A DNA stretch of 64,000 nt from Antedon mediterranea (lineage: Eukaryota > Echinodermata > Crinoidea > Comatulida > Antedonidae): positions 3,849,001-3,913,000 of the forward strand of contig NC_092677.1 in the NCBI RefSeq assembly GCF_964355755.1. Reading direction: 5' to 3'. The translations under genes were made by a program, and so were the position numbers. This document shows, piece by piece, positions 22,225 to 34,400 of the stretch (its first letter is position 1; every line of letters starts with the position of its first letter). Below the pieces are notes generated by a model. It saw only the letters and a list, made by a program, of their open reading frames with translations, was not told where the DNA came from and did no database searches.

Positions 22225-24839
22225 CTAGAACAGCATATGCGTCTTTAAATCCAGAACGTATCTTCTTCTTTATAATACTTTTTATTACTTTGTTTACTTT
22301 ATGGAACTTTATTTCAGCGTGCACACTAAAAGATAAAATTAATAAGTTTATAGAAAATAATTACAGAGGGCGTGCTCTTTAGCAATTCGGCCCTGTTAAA
22401 GATACAGATAACTCGAGATTTTAATAAGATTTTGCAACGTCACCAACACATCGATTTTCCTGAAAATCAATATATCTGTTAGTATAATACATATGTTAAA
22501 CAAATTCAGGAGGGTAACTTGAAATAGTTGATGCTATCTTATAATACAAACATACAAAGCAAGTACTAATATTTGGCCAAATAAGAAAGATAAATACCTT
22601 ATGTTACATTTACTATTGTTTACGTCGGTTATTGTCCATCTTTCCAATATATGAAAATTATCTGCGTACAGTACTCCCTTATTACGAACTTCATTTTCAA
22701 CAATGTTGCAGTTGCTGCTATCCTTTCTAGGGTCACGTGTCTAAAATAACCGAAATAGTACAAATGTTAACATTCATTTAAGTAAAGTAGCCGGAGTGGT
22801 GTTTAGCCTGTGAAAATTAGACAAGCGGTTTTCTAAACTTTTCTACTGCTGGTAGTGGATTTTTATAACTTCAATTACTCTGTGAGCGCCCTTCCTGCTC
22901 CTTTACTAATAATAAATATCCACACGTACGCGCGCGCACTAATTCGTTTACCTGTAGTTCTGTAACATGGGAAGCCTTCTTTTCTTTCTTTTTGATATGA
23001 TAACGATAGCTAACAATTCTCTTTTCTTTTCCGTCCTCAGTTTTCCATTTTTCAACAGATATATCTATAAATTATTATTAATATTAATTTATAAGCAAAA
23101 AATTCTGAGTATTGTTCATTGCTATCATTCTCAACTTATTTGTGTACATCAACTCCACCATCGTCTTCTTCATTATCATCATCATCCTCTTCGTCACCTC
23201 CTCCTTAAACTCTCCCTAGACAATCAAACTTTATTTGACATAGAAATGTGATGTGCCCATAGATGGACACGATGACGTCATATCACTACTATATTTGGGC
23301 ACATCACATTTTGTTTGTAGTGTTGATAGAGCTTTAATCTTTTTTATTATTGTCATTATCATCATCCTCTTCGTCACCTCCTTCTTAAGCGCTCTCTCTC
23401 TAGACAATCAAACTTTATTTGACACAAAAATGTGATGTGCCTATAGATGGACACGATGACGTCCTATCACTACCATATTTGGGCACATCACATTTTGTTT
23501 GTAGTGTAGATAGAGCTTTAATCATTTTTCTTATTGTCATTATCATCATCATCCTCTTCGTCACCTTATTCTCCATCTTTTTTAAAAGTATTATTCTCTG
23601 TATTTTTATCCTCGTCTTCTCATCAATTTCCAAAGTTGTCATATGAACACACTTTTCTTTTAATTTTACTTTTGTAATTTTAACCTTCCTTGGTTATAGG
23701 CCTACGTCATTGTCATACGTCATTGTCGTTCACTTTACGTCATTTTTGTCCACCTTATGTCCGTTTCTGTATATGTAATGCTTGATCGTTGTTGTATTCC
23801 AACTATTAGCAGACTTTCTGCTAATCTGCAAAGGCAGGCTTTATTTACCTGATGATTTTCGCCCTTTTACATAATCCAGATAGAATGCTGAATCATCTCC
23901 GAAAATCAATTGATAAAGAGTATCACGTGACATGTCATAATTCTTGTTAAGGTATTCTTTGAATCCAACTTCATCTAAAAATCAAATGTTTTAAATTAGT
24001 ATTATGGAAAATGTCAATATCCCAGCAGATATCGTTTGGGATATCCTAGTCAAAATGTTTACGTTAATTGTCTAACAGTTCTTTTAAAAACTAGTATATA
24101 TTTGAATCTTTGATATCATGTTTTCTTCTTTTAATGAAAGGTTTATAACTCTCATTTCTAGCTTATAATCTTGATCTTCTAAATGTTCTTGCATTATATT
24201 GTAATATAGGTATTGTTTTCGACCAAATAAATTAATCAATTTCCTATTCACGGAAAAAAAGTAGGGAGTTCCCAATCGCTTTGATCGATTTCATCCGATT
24301 GGCAGATTTTGTTGTTATGTCGGCCTATGTTGTATGGACCTTGTACCATTTATGTCCACACTCTTGATATACTTTCTTGTCATTGACATACATTACTTCG
24401 TGTTGGTATAGATAACATGTTTTTTATTTTCTGGTCGATTAGTTAGTCGAGTGTTTACTCATTGTAGAGTAGGCCTAGGCCCTATACTGTATTTTCGACG
24501 TTCCTTCGGAATGTTGAAGCCGCATTTTAATGCACACTTTAGTGTGGGTGCCTCCTTTACCATTATAATAAACTTAGTCATATGCTAATAAGCAAACGTT
24601 ACACCTGTATACGAAATTTAATTTGAATGACACCTTAAGAAAGTAGTTCCAGGCCTATATAAGTGCTATTCCTAGTTTGTAACCGATGGACTGTAGAGCC
24701 TTTCGACCAACAAGCTACAAATACAAATATGCCTAAAGCTACAAATGGTTACAATTCAAATACCTGGTTCAGGGGCCGCTTCGCTGCCGTCTTCTATATC
24801 AACTGCTTCGTCGAAATCTATATCTTCAAAGTCACTCAT
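22225..24839 (-). CDS. VASt (Aster) domain protein without a GRAM domain, 3' end unresolved
   Basis: Five exons on the minus strand: 24839-24764 (ATG), 23974-23849, 23064-22952, 22740-22598, 22325-22225, giving 186 codons in frame. The protein begins MSDFEDIDFDEAVDIEDGSE, an acidic leader, then enters a VASt domain: FKEYLNKNYDMSRDTLYQLI, AFYLDYVKGRKSS, EKWKTEDGKEKRIVSYRY, LYADNFHILERWTITDV, VHAEIKFHKVNKVIKSIIKK. Residues and intron phases line up exon by exon with the VASt part of the GRAMD1 gene at 548-7372, so the two are paralogs. No GRAM exon lies upstream before the next gene, and the first exon carries an ATG in place of the GRAM-VASt linker. The VASt fold binds sterol in Aster proteins; sterol binding here is inference. 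No convincing exon with a membrane helix was found below 22225. A short exon near 21827 (acceptor on minus, stop after a few codons) would end the protein but is weak. Confidence 0.85.
23170..23570. repeat. Tandem duplication of about 184 bp containing a family 1 MITE
   Basis: MITE copies at 23206-23336 and 23386-23520 are each preceded and followed by the same TCATTATCATCATCCTCTTC and CGTCACC stretch, so MITE plus flank was duplicated together. It lies in the intron between the second and third exons of the GRAM-less VASt gene. Confidence 0.85.
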
Positions 24840-25860
24840 AATGCCTTCCAAGTCTCGCCCTACTACTGTATTCGATTCAGGACCGGCTTAGTAGTAGGCT
24901 TACTATCGTATCGTCTGGAATAAAACACGTCACAACTCCTATCGCCAAGTATGTATACTTTATGCTTTCAGAAAATTTTGTACTGATACTGTTATCTGTG
25001 ATTACTACACGGGGGAAATCAATGTGTGTTATATATACCTGTTGGTATTCTAGTATAATCGTACTAAAATCGATAGGCACGTCTAACCCGGATTGCTGTC
25101 AATGATTAACGTATAGATTGTGACTTCACACTCACCTGTTTAGGAACCGAATAGGCATATTATACATTGTAAGACCATTTATCCATGGTAATATTAAGTT
25201 TAAATCGAATTCAATGAAATACTGTAATAGTTGTTGTAATAAGGATTCACTTTGATTTTAATGAATGGACGAGTGAAGTCGACTATAAGCTGTCAAACGC
25301 AGACGGTTTTATGCTTTTGTATTGTCCGGTATTGAAAAGAAATTAGCTTTTGAGATTTTAGAGATTAGGCCTACTATGTTATTAACCCTTTATATAACTG
25401 GATTTTAAATGTCACCAGGACTGTTTCATATGGCAATGTACTGCAACAGTTTGTAGGCCTACTGGAGGGCCGGAGTGGGTAGTTAGGCCTACTGGTGCGA
25501 ACAAAATAAAAAGTAATTGGCCTACTTTTTTTATATTTATCTAGAAAAGTATCATCTCAATTCTACAGTAGGACAATTTCAGATTGTATGTAGGGCCATA
25601 GGCAAACCAGACGCACACACTATGGTACGATCTATCGATTAAGCGAGGTCCAATGAGAACATGTTCAAAATCCAATTCCCCACTAGGTCAAAATATTTAA
25701 AAAAAAATCAACTTCATTTTATTGTTAAAAAGATTATGTATTAACTTTCCGACAGCTGTCGAAAGTTGTATTCCAGAGCGGTAAGAATGTTTGGTATTTG
25801 TCATTCGATGGATGGAGATCATAGCCCTGTCATATTGCCTAGTCAAAACTCCGGAGTGGC

Positions 25861-26085
25861 ACCGGCGATTTGTGTGCGTTGTGTGTAAACACCGGCGATT
25901 TGTGTGCGTTGTGTGTAAACACCGGCGATTTGTGTGCGTTGTGTGTAAACTCCGGAGTCAACACCGGCTATATGTTTGTGGTGTGTGTACTCCGGAGTCA
26001 ACACCGGTGATCTGTGCCAAACTGTGTTGTAGGTGTGTATTACTTCAACACTGGCGATCTGTATCACACTGTGTTGTAGGATGTT
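25861..26085. repeat. 30-bp minisatellite, three exact units then diverged ones
   Basis: ACCGGCGATTTGTGTGCGTT plus GTGTGTAAAC is repeated exactly three times to 25950. Diverged units to about 26085 keep ACCGG(C/T)(T/G)AT(A/C)TGT and the palindrome ACTCCGGAGT. Confidence 0.9.
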
Positions 26086-26689
26086 CGAACAAGTCCACTC
26101 TTGCGGTTCAACATTCAATTGTAATTGAATTGTTTAAATTGTAATACTTTGATAACGTCACCAGAATGTGTAATGACGTCAAAAGAGTTTTTACCAAATT
26201 CCGCATACTGTATATTGCAAAATATAACAAATAAATAGTACTCAAAATAAATGTTTAAAATTCATTTATTATCAGTTAAAATTGAAAACAGAAAAATATA
26301 ACATATTTTAAAATTAATGCCATGGGCTCAACTCAGTCACAATGAACGCCAAGTATAAATGTTTGGTAACAATATTGCTATACGTACCACACCACATAAT
26401 AAATAATATCAGTGATATGATATATTTTTACAATTTGGTTATATTATAATTATTACTGCAATGCAAACCGAATGCGATTCACGAAAACCAACCAAATCTT
26501 AAATTACGGAGTAGTTATTTCTTCATGGTGAAACACAGCAATATTGAGGGTAAAATACAGTCAGGACAAATACACGCGAGTATCGCTCGCATTAAGGTAA
26601 CGGATTACGTCATTATGCAAATCTCCCTAGAATTAAAATCTGGTTGTGGTTATCATTATTAATAGCACCTTCTATTTCGTGTATAGAGA

Positions 26690-26790
26690 CCTATCCTATT
26701 AAACTTTGTGTGACAAAAAAATGTGATGTGCCCATATATTGACACTATGATGTCATCGCTACCATAATTGATAGCATAGACAAATAAGGT
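26690..26790. repeat. Degenerate family 1 MITE
   Basis: Keeps the inner GACAAAAAAATGTGATGTGC and eroded tips. Confidence 0.65.
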
Positions 26791-26839
26791 AATTCTTATC
26801 CACATAAAAAATAATAATCGCAAATGACCAACTCGATGT

Positions 26840-26995
26840 ACACAACTTGCTTGTGTGCACTTTAAAGAACCTAGTACATCTTTCAAGACGAGTAGGGGGT
26901 TAATACCCCGGTGTATTAGTACATCACTGCCACTGATCACCAACTGGGCCCTCTGGGAGATCAGTATTTGACTGAAGAGGTCATCCAGTATAAAA
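26840..26995 (+). repeat. SINE-like dispersed repeat, copy 2
   Basis: Best match to the 6960 copy over about 150 bp; 3' of EI24. Confidence 0.7.
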
Positions 26996-27087
26996 ATGAA
27001 CTAACTCTTCAATACTGTTCTTATCCAGTACTGTTGATACTGTCATGGTAATATTATTCTAAGATCTTCCTTTATAACATTTATTAG

Positions 27088-30000
27088 TTATTTTTGCTTT
27101 GATGTAGCGACAACACTTCTCTTCATAATTCTATTGGCTAATGTACTCACCACGGAGAATATATGTACGGGATAGGGACTGAAAAAAAAAAAATTGAATC
27201 GGTTTATTAAATAAAACCCATTGTAGCAGCTTCTGCTTTTCGGAACATAAATAGTATACTGAAGATATATATTTTAAAATAGCAAAATTATTTCGGAGTT
27301 TAACATTATTTCAACATTTTTATTTGGTAAACAAAGCTCTATGCCACCCGATTGTCTGTACTGTATTTCCACATATGTCATTATATGTCCAGCATCATAG
27401 GAAAATTACTGTATGTAATACAGCGTCAAGAGGTTAAAGTTAAGTTTAGGTTTATGGCTCGAGTTTTTTTCTTTGTTTTAACGCTTTATGAATTTATATT
27501 GTATAACGCATTATAGAAATACACACACTTACCATGTGTTCTTTGGTATATGAGCTTCGTTGCCACTGATGATGAACAAAGGAAATAAGATGGAGAACAA
27601 ACAACCACTCACAAAAAAAGATGACGGTAACGAAGTAATAAGAGCGAGTGGCAGACCGAACCCTACAAAATACGGCCAATTGGATTCTATAAACGACAGA
27701 CGCTTGTGAACTTCCCAGCCTGTAAAAGAGATAGTAATCTGAACATTTTTGCAGAGCTCTTTACCAAATAAGGCCTCACAGCGAGGAAAAAAAAGAATAA
27801 GAATCATAAAGGTGACGTACACGATGAAGAAAGTTTCAGCGGAGAAGTGGAACTTTCCAAGTTTATTTTCAGAACTTTAATGGTGAATTCTACCAAGATA
27901 GCATGGCTTTTAGCCACAATAAACAAATAGTGTTTTCCATAAACTTTTTTTTTACTTTTATATCTTTTTGATTTATTCTTATTTTTTTTAAATTCCAGTT
28001 CCAATTGTTCAGATTTATAAAAGAAGGCATACAATACATTTTGTTGGAATCAAACACGCCCACAAAACAATGTCATCATCATCGTTTTGATATTTCAGGG
28101 TTGTTGACAAAAAGTTAAATTGTTGCATATTCAAAGGTCAGAGTTCACACCGCATTAATATTCATGAGTCTCACCTTGATTAAACCAGGTGTATTCAAAG
28201 GCATACAGAGAATTAAGAATACACAGATGTAGCAACTTAAGAAACTGACCAACACCAGATAGCGGAATCAGGCTCACCAGCAAACTCTGAAAAAGAAATC
28301 GTCAAAATCGGTCAGGTAATTGGTAAGTTAGTGAATGAACGCACACTTATAACTATCCTTGGAAATATGCTAAACTGAGAATAATAATACTATTAAAAAA
28401 AATCTTCCCTTATCTATTTATAAGTTGTTATGATAAAGACTAACTAGGTCACTAGACTAGGTCACTAGACTAGGTCACTAGACTAGGTCACTAGACTAGG
28501 TCACTAGACTAGGTCACTAGACTAGGTCACTAGACTAGGTCAGTACAACTGCAGTTCTTTTATTCAACACTTATTTTGTACAAAAACTCTTTAATTTGTA
28601 CCTGCATCAAAAACAAGGTTTGAATGAGTATACTAATCATAATATCTGCAACCAGACGACTAAGGCTTGGTAGACGAGGGCGCCCTTTTGATTTCTTATA
28701 TGCTGCATCCGCTATATCCTATGAAAAAAAAATATATATATATATAAATTTGGAATTTCTGCATACTGGTCAAATGCTGAATTCTATCCCGGTCAACTCA
28801 GTCTTATATTGTCAATTCTGTTCAAATTAAAGCCCCCTTCCCTATGTTTTTTAGATCTAATTTAAGATCACAAACTATATTTAATGTAAAAATAATACTA
28901 TATGGTCCTATTGCGATAACTTTTTTTCGTCTTTAAACGGTTAAAAATGTGAAAAATAAGTTGATTCTTTCTAATAATTATAGCGGCCCGCTATAAATCC
29001 CAGAATGCATTGCGCGCGGATTGATATTTTTGTTTTTCACCTGTAATTCGCCCACTTTTCGATCGATCGTGAGGCCAAAACAAATGGAAGACTCCTAACT
29101 TTTCAGCGAAAATACCGGGTTTTCCCCAATTTGTATCAACGGAGTCTGGCAAAAATAGAAAGACAATTAATGCAGCAACTATACAACGTCAGGCTAGGTA
29201 TATAGCTAGCGTACGATGTTCGTAGCCAGCTAGGCCTACAAAACTAAGCCTAGCTAGGCTATGCCCAAGACCGTCCACGAGAGGTCGATCGCCGCGAGCT
29301 ACTTAGGTAGTGCATTGTTTCTCACTTTTTATCATAATTTACCATAAAACGTACATTTAAGACAAGGAATGACATGGTATAATGTTTTTAAAGTGATATA
29401 TATGTATTATTTTCAAAAAAACGTCCAAAATTGCAGGGAAGGGGTCTTTAACTTAGTGTGACAGTTTTTGTCACAAAGTGCAATGACTGGGCTGGTTTTA
29501 AACTGGCTCTGTCTACACTATCACACTATATAAAAAAGTGTGCCCAATATGGTAGTGATATTCCCAAGTATGGTAGTGATATGACATCATCATCATCATC
29601 ATGTCATGTGTTGGTGTTATAGATTAAGTTATAGCATATCGACATTTACTGGCACATCACACTTTTTTTCAAACTAGTTTGATAGTGTAGACAGAGCTTC
29701 AGTCTTTACCTGAAACCAGAAGCTACTGACAATCTTGCTGAGAAGAAATACTGGTATTACCCACAATGCACTGAATGTATATGAGAGGGCAGGCTTCATC
29801 CATGACCAGACAATATTCTGTGAAGAACTGTCACCTGAATGAAGAAAATTGCTAATATTAAACAGCTTTATTCTGAATAATTTAAATATAGATGGATAAT
29901 TTTTTTTATAGCAAACGCAAATAACTTCAATGGCAGGGGAAACCTGATTTTTTATTTTTTGCATTGTAAGAGCGTGTTTGACGTTGGACTACTGATCGTG

Positions 30001-30826
30001 GGTTTGCTGCATTGCTTACATTTGTCTCTCTCCACCCAGGTGTACAAATGGGTACCTGGTAAGATCAAGACACAACTTTGCGTTGATTAATACTTAATAG
30101 CTGCATTATGGGAGAATGTTTCCATAGATGTTTGATCCTAAAAGACCAGGGTAATAATATGAACAGCGCTCGGAGGTTTCACAACATTAGGCACTTTATA
30201 GATTCAGCATATTATTATTACATTTGCCAAAATCAGGTCAACATAATAATACGACAAACGCAACTTGAATTGAAACTTGAAATACTCACCAAGTAGTAGA
30301 TGAGTTAAGGCATGTAACAAAGGTATTAACATGGAGTTGAACACTATAATACTCAGCCAGAATACGCCACCATTTAACGCACAACATTGCAGAACACGTT
30401 GAAGTATTCGTGGTTCCCTATAACCAAAAACAAAATCATGAGAAAGAGTGCAATAACAATAATAATAGTTCATTCTTATATAGCGCATTAGACAGTTCTC
30501 AATGCGCTGCACATAAATTAAAATAGACGATGGCAATAATTTAAATTATTGCCAATCACTTGACAATCACTAATAAAGTTGGTTGGGGATGAGAGAAAGA
30601 GAAGACGACTAGATCCATGACAGATCGTTAAGACAACATACTCTTCTTTCTTCATTTTTATTGGTGGTCTTCTGCTGTTCTTCTGCGATTCCTCATATTC
30701 CTTTCTTCGTTTCTCTTGCTTGGCAGCAATTTCTTTATCAACTGTAAATATTATGGTTGACCCTAGCACAGCATCTTTCATGCCGAATACAACATCTCGA
30801 AGAATAGATTGCAAACCATCAGCCAT
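27088..30826 (-). CDS. EI24: EI24 autophagy-associated ER membrane protein
   Basis: Seven exons on the minus strand: 30826-30642 (ATG), 30417-30290, 29834-29710, 28718-28602, 28286-28175, 27719-27533, 27178-27088 (stop TAA), 314 residues with all phases joining. It opens [20 protein letters not shown] with a charged Lys/Glu-rich segment, then [20 protein letters not shown], membrane segments such as [18 protein letters not shown], the conserved loop [35 protein letters not shown] and [19 protein letters not shown]. This is the EI24 (etoposide-induced 2.4, PIG8) signature; family length is about 340. EI24 is a p53-induced, multi-pass ER protein needed for basal autophagy and able to bind Bcl-2 and importins. 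A GTGAGT at 27150 looks like a donor, but reading through it gives the conserved tail [14 protein letters not shown]. It shares a 0.6-kb upstream region with the ZDHHC23-like gene. A MITE tip lies next to the donor of exon 3. Confidence 0.95.
28443..28542. repeat. 13-bp minisatellite in an EI24 intron
   Basis: About seven and a half units of ACTAGGTCACTAG in tandem, almost without variation, between EI24 exons 28175-28286 and 28602-28718. Confidence 0.93.
29500..29699. repeat. Family 1 MITE abutting an EI24 splice donor
   Basis: Complete copy with an extra (CAT)n in the centre. Its right tip ends five bases from the donor GTAAAG (29704-29709, minus strand) of EI24 exon 3. Confidence 0.88.
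30000..30075 (+). repeat. SINE tail-like fragment
   Basis: TTTGTCTCTCTCCACCCAGG then TGTACAAATGGGTACCTGGT resembles the conserved body of tRNA-derived SINEs I recall from marine animals. In an EI24 intron. Confidence 0.4.
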
Positions 30827-31451
30827 ATCTAGATTAGAAAATTATAAAATTATTTAATTTTGTAAAAATTATCATCTACAGTCACCTGCACTGCCCACGT
30901 TTTGTTTCAAGGGCCTCGCCTAACGAGAGCATATTGGTATACCCCTAAATAGTATCCGTATGGCCTCCGTGGGCTAGTCCCCTAGTAAGTATAGAGTAGG
31001 CCAATCCTCCACCCCGTCCTGTGCTCTGCTACTGCTGACATGAATCATCGCTTGTTGGCTGGCAAGTTAGCCTTCCTTGAGTTAGGCCTAGCAGTAGCTA
31101 AAACGTTTGTCATTAAACTAGTACTAGGCTATTATAAACTTGGCAACGCATACTTAATTTAAGAAAATTATTTATTTATTTATTTACTATATCCATAATT
31201 TACCTATTTAAAGAAATGTATTTTCTTATAAACAAAGAAAGATAAGAGAAACAAAAAGATACGACGATGTCGTTTTCATTCGATTCGCTTCAGTGAATTT
31301 ATTTTGTTTTTATTTTTCTCTCCTCTCTGGAAAATCAAGATGACGCCCTCTAGAGAGAGTGTATCATCATAAACATCAAGTTCTAGGAAAAGTGGGAATC
31401 CATCCTAAAAAGTTTCGTTTATAAGCTCTATTTTGTTTATCCAAGTTTGAA
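30827..31451. promoter_or_regulatory. Shared head-to-head promoter region of EI24 and ZDHHC23
   Basis: 625 bases separate the two start codons, which point away from each other. There is no MITE in it. A CCAAT (GGCCAATCC, about 31000) and a TGACGCCCTCTAGAGAG block (31340) are visible; no TATA box is clear. Bidirectional use is inference from spacing. Confidence 0.5.
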
Positions 31452-34400
31452 ATGAACTCAAAGTTAGATGTTATTGACGGGCCGCTGTGCTGTTGTGAAT
31501 ATGAAAATATAAATGGAGAAAAAAGTCATGTTCTGGCTGCATTTTGTGATTGTGAAGATGTTGACTCGGTGTGTGACAGGTAGGCACTGTCTAATCACGT
31601 CTAAGCTTTCTATGCAAAATATGCGTTATATTACCTAGGTATTGAAGTTTAAAGTCAATTCGTCCCAACACGGTTATTTTTTTAAAAATCCATGCTTGAA
31701 CCCAAAGTCTTGTGATAGAAGTATGTCTATCTATTGTTATAATAAATATGAATTATATTTGTTTTATCATTTACAGTATCTTGTTTAAATTACAGACTTT
31801 GTAAAGGTTACAGTGTACCAAATGAAAAATACCAGCGAATACAAGAAGTATGTTTGGACCGCGTTCGCGTACCAACATGCTTTGGTGGCGGTGCTAAACG
31901 TATAGATACATTCCTCGATTTATCATCAATACCTGCTATAATTTTGTTACCCACACTTATACTAACCGCATCCATACATCCGTACGTGACCGTTATTATT
32001 TATTTCAGCCTGCCATTGTGCTTGCTTACGTACTATCAGTCATTCTTACGTCATCGCAGACGATCAAAGTTTTTTATGACGTGGGGTGTCGTATCAGTAT
32101 TGTTTGTTTACTTCGTGTTCATAAGACTTGTTGTGCCTCTCGGGCACGTCTCTACAGAGTGCTTCTTCGTCATGAATTTCTGTTTCGTTGCAATGTTGGC
32201 TGCGTTTTTAATGTCTAGGATAAATCCTGGTGTAATTAAAAATAGTAAACAGAGTAGTTATTTGAAAGATTCTGCTGGACAGAATTTTAAAACAAAAGTT
32301 GCGTTATCGAGAGAAGAAAGTAGAAATAATATGATTGAAGAAGAAACAAATAATATGCGATTAAACCAGGGTTATATACAACATAGAGGGAGTCCTGTTA
32401 GACTTGTGCATAACGATGAGAAAAATGGTGATTCGTCGTTACAAACGTCACCTGATATCTACTCAGAAATTCCATCGCAACATAAAAGGACGGTCTCGGA
32501 TGGCCAGTTGTCAATGCTTAGCGATGATTCGGTATTTGTTGACGGAAACTGGTGCGAACTTTGTCAAAATCATCAACCTCGTCGAGGCGGTCACTGCCGT
32601 GTGTGTGGTCATTGTGTCAGAAGATTGGACCATCATTGTGTTTGGTAATAATTTCATAAACTGTAAACTTTTTGTAATTTTATATATATATTTTTTTTTA
32701 GTTTTGTTCTAGTACAAAATCAAACAAATTCCTTATTTTTATTTGAACATTTATATGTATGCCCCAATAACACTACCATTAGTGTTTTTATCGTGGCAAA
32801 CCCATATATCTGACATTGATTCTTGTATTCATACACAGATGTTACAATACAACTGTGATCATAGGCTAGGCTATATAGTGTTTCATTGACAATACATTTT
32901 GTCTCAAATCAAATCACAATAAGTTTATGTATCTTGTTTGATTATTTTAAAAGGATAGATAGCTGCGTCGGCGAGGAAAATCATCGTTCTTTTCTTCTCT
33001 CCATTATCTTGTTTATCATTGGTGGTGTTTGGGGTATGGTGCTATCACTGCAAAGTGTCTGCCGCAATCCAAAATATGGATTTCACGTGGCCGAGTGCTT
33101 TTATGCATACAAGAAATATAGGTAACTAGAAAGCCACTCCGAGAGGGCATACCTCCGCCTACTGTAAAATTCTCCTACATAAGATTTCTCCGGTAAAAAA
33201 AAAATATATATATTTGTGCGTGTCTTAATGCTGTTATGATTTAGGCTAATTTCATTACAAGCATGTGTATGCGAGTTTGGTGTAATGGTTATGTAACAAG
33301 CCTTTCAATTAACAATAGCTTCAGTCGACTAACAATAGAACAGCAACGCGAAAATTAAACGAGTGAATTTGAAAAGAAATAGGTTTTTTAAACTACCCGC
33401 ATCAAAAAACGTGCACATTAAATCAGATTATGTTTTAAAATTACAAATCACAAATTATAACTCTTGCCTCTTGTTAAAAAATGAAGTTTTTTGGACAAGT
33501 AGTTCTCGAGAAAATGCAATTTCAGTTTACTTGTTACTTTAAGACTGCTCGCCGGCTTTTGAAAAATTCTGTCCTATCTTTTAACACTAGCAGGTCTAAA
33601 AAAGTATACTAAAAAGTGGTCCAAAATTGGGACTGTGGTCCCAAATGGTCCCAAAATTTAATGGAATGGTCCTTGACCACATATCTATATGTCTATTCAT
33701 TTTGGTAAAGATCTTGTAATTACTTTTTGAGTAATCCTACAAACAAACAAACAAACACACGCTACCGATTACATATACCTCCTTGGCGGAGGTAAATTAT
33801 AACACATCCGATTGTATTATTGCAATTTGATTGATTTATTGGTTGGTCATTTAGAATTTGCCCTATCCCATTTAAAGTGACATCTAATAGTGATAATCAA
33901 CAGTTACTATATACACATACAACTTTCTGTAATAATAATAATATCCTGGATTTATATTAGCGCCTAATGTTGTGAAACCTCTAAGCGCTGTACATAAACA
34001 AATACGGTAAAAGGGATTCCAACCATGCAAAAAAAAAAAACAATCCGAAGTAAGGTATATAAGGGATTAATATGCTTTATTTTATTTTATGTAAACATTT
34101 TGCGGATTTTTGTCATGCGACATTGTTGTCGGAGCGCGTTCGGAAATCCAACTGGCTGTGCGTGCCGTCTATAACTGTTCTACTCTGCATCTAAAGTTGG
34201 AGCACTGCCTTTTTTAATGGCCTAGCTTCTCAGTCTAGCATTCGTCAATGATTTACGATGGATACAGTAACTTGAATAAAATAGGTGTGTTTAAAAAACA
34301 AATAATTTATGTATTGTGCGCATAAACATTAATTATTTGTATATTAATGCATCTTCAGAATGGAAAATATGCAATACAATCATAAAACAGTCACAGAAGT

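Larger units (their letters stand above)
24840..27087. other. Intergenic stretch between VASt gene and EI24
   Basis: Contains the 5' side of the VASt gene, the 30-bp minisatellite, a degenerate MITE, a SINE-like copy and many TAGGCCTAC words. No coding exon recognised. Confidence 0.55.

Noticed and set aside
25843-26144. Repeats CKHRRFVCVV on plus and GVYTQRTQIA on minus
   Set aside because: Products of the 30-bp minisatellite.
27150-27178. Short internal EI24 exon ending at a GTGAGT
   Set aside because: Reading through gives the family's conserved C-terminus ([10 protein letters not shown]) and a stop; no further exon was found to splice to.
32404-32712. Second frame inside the ZDHHC23 exon
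   Set aside because: Shadow of the real frame, which contains the DHHC motif.
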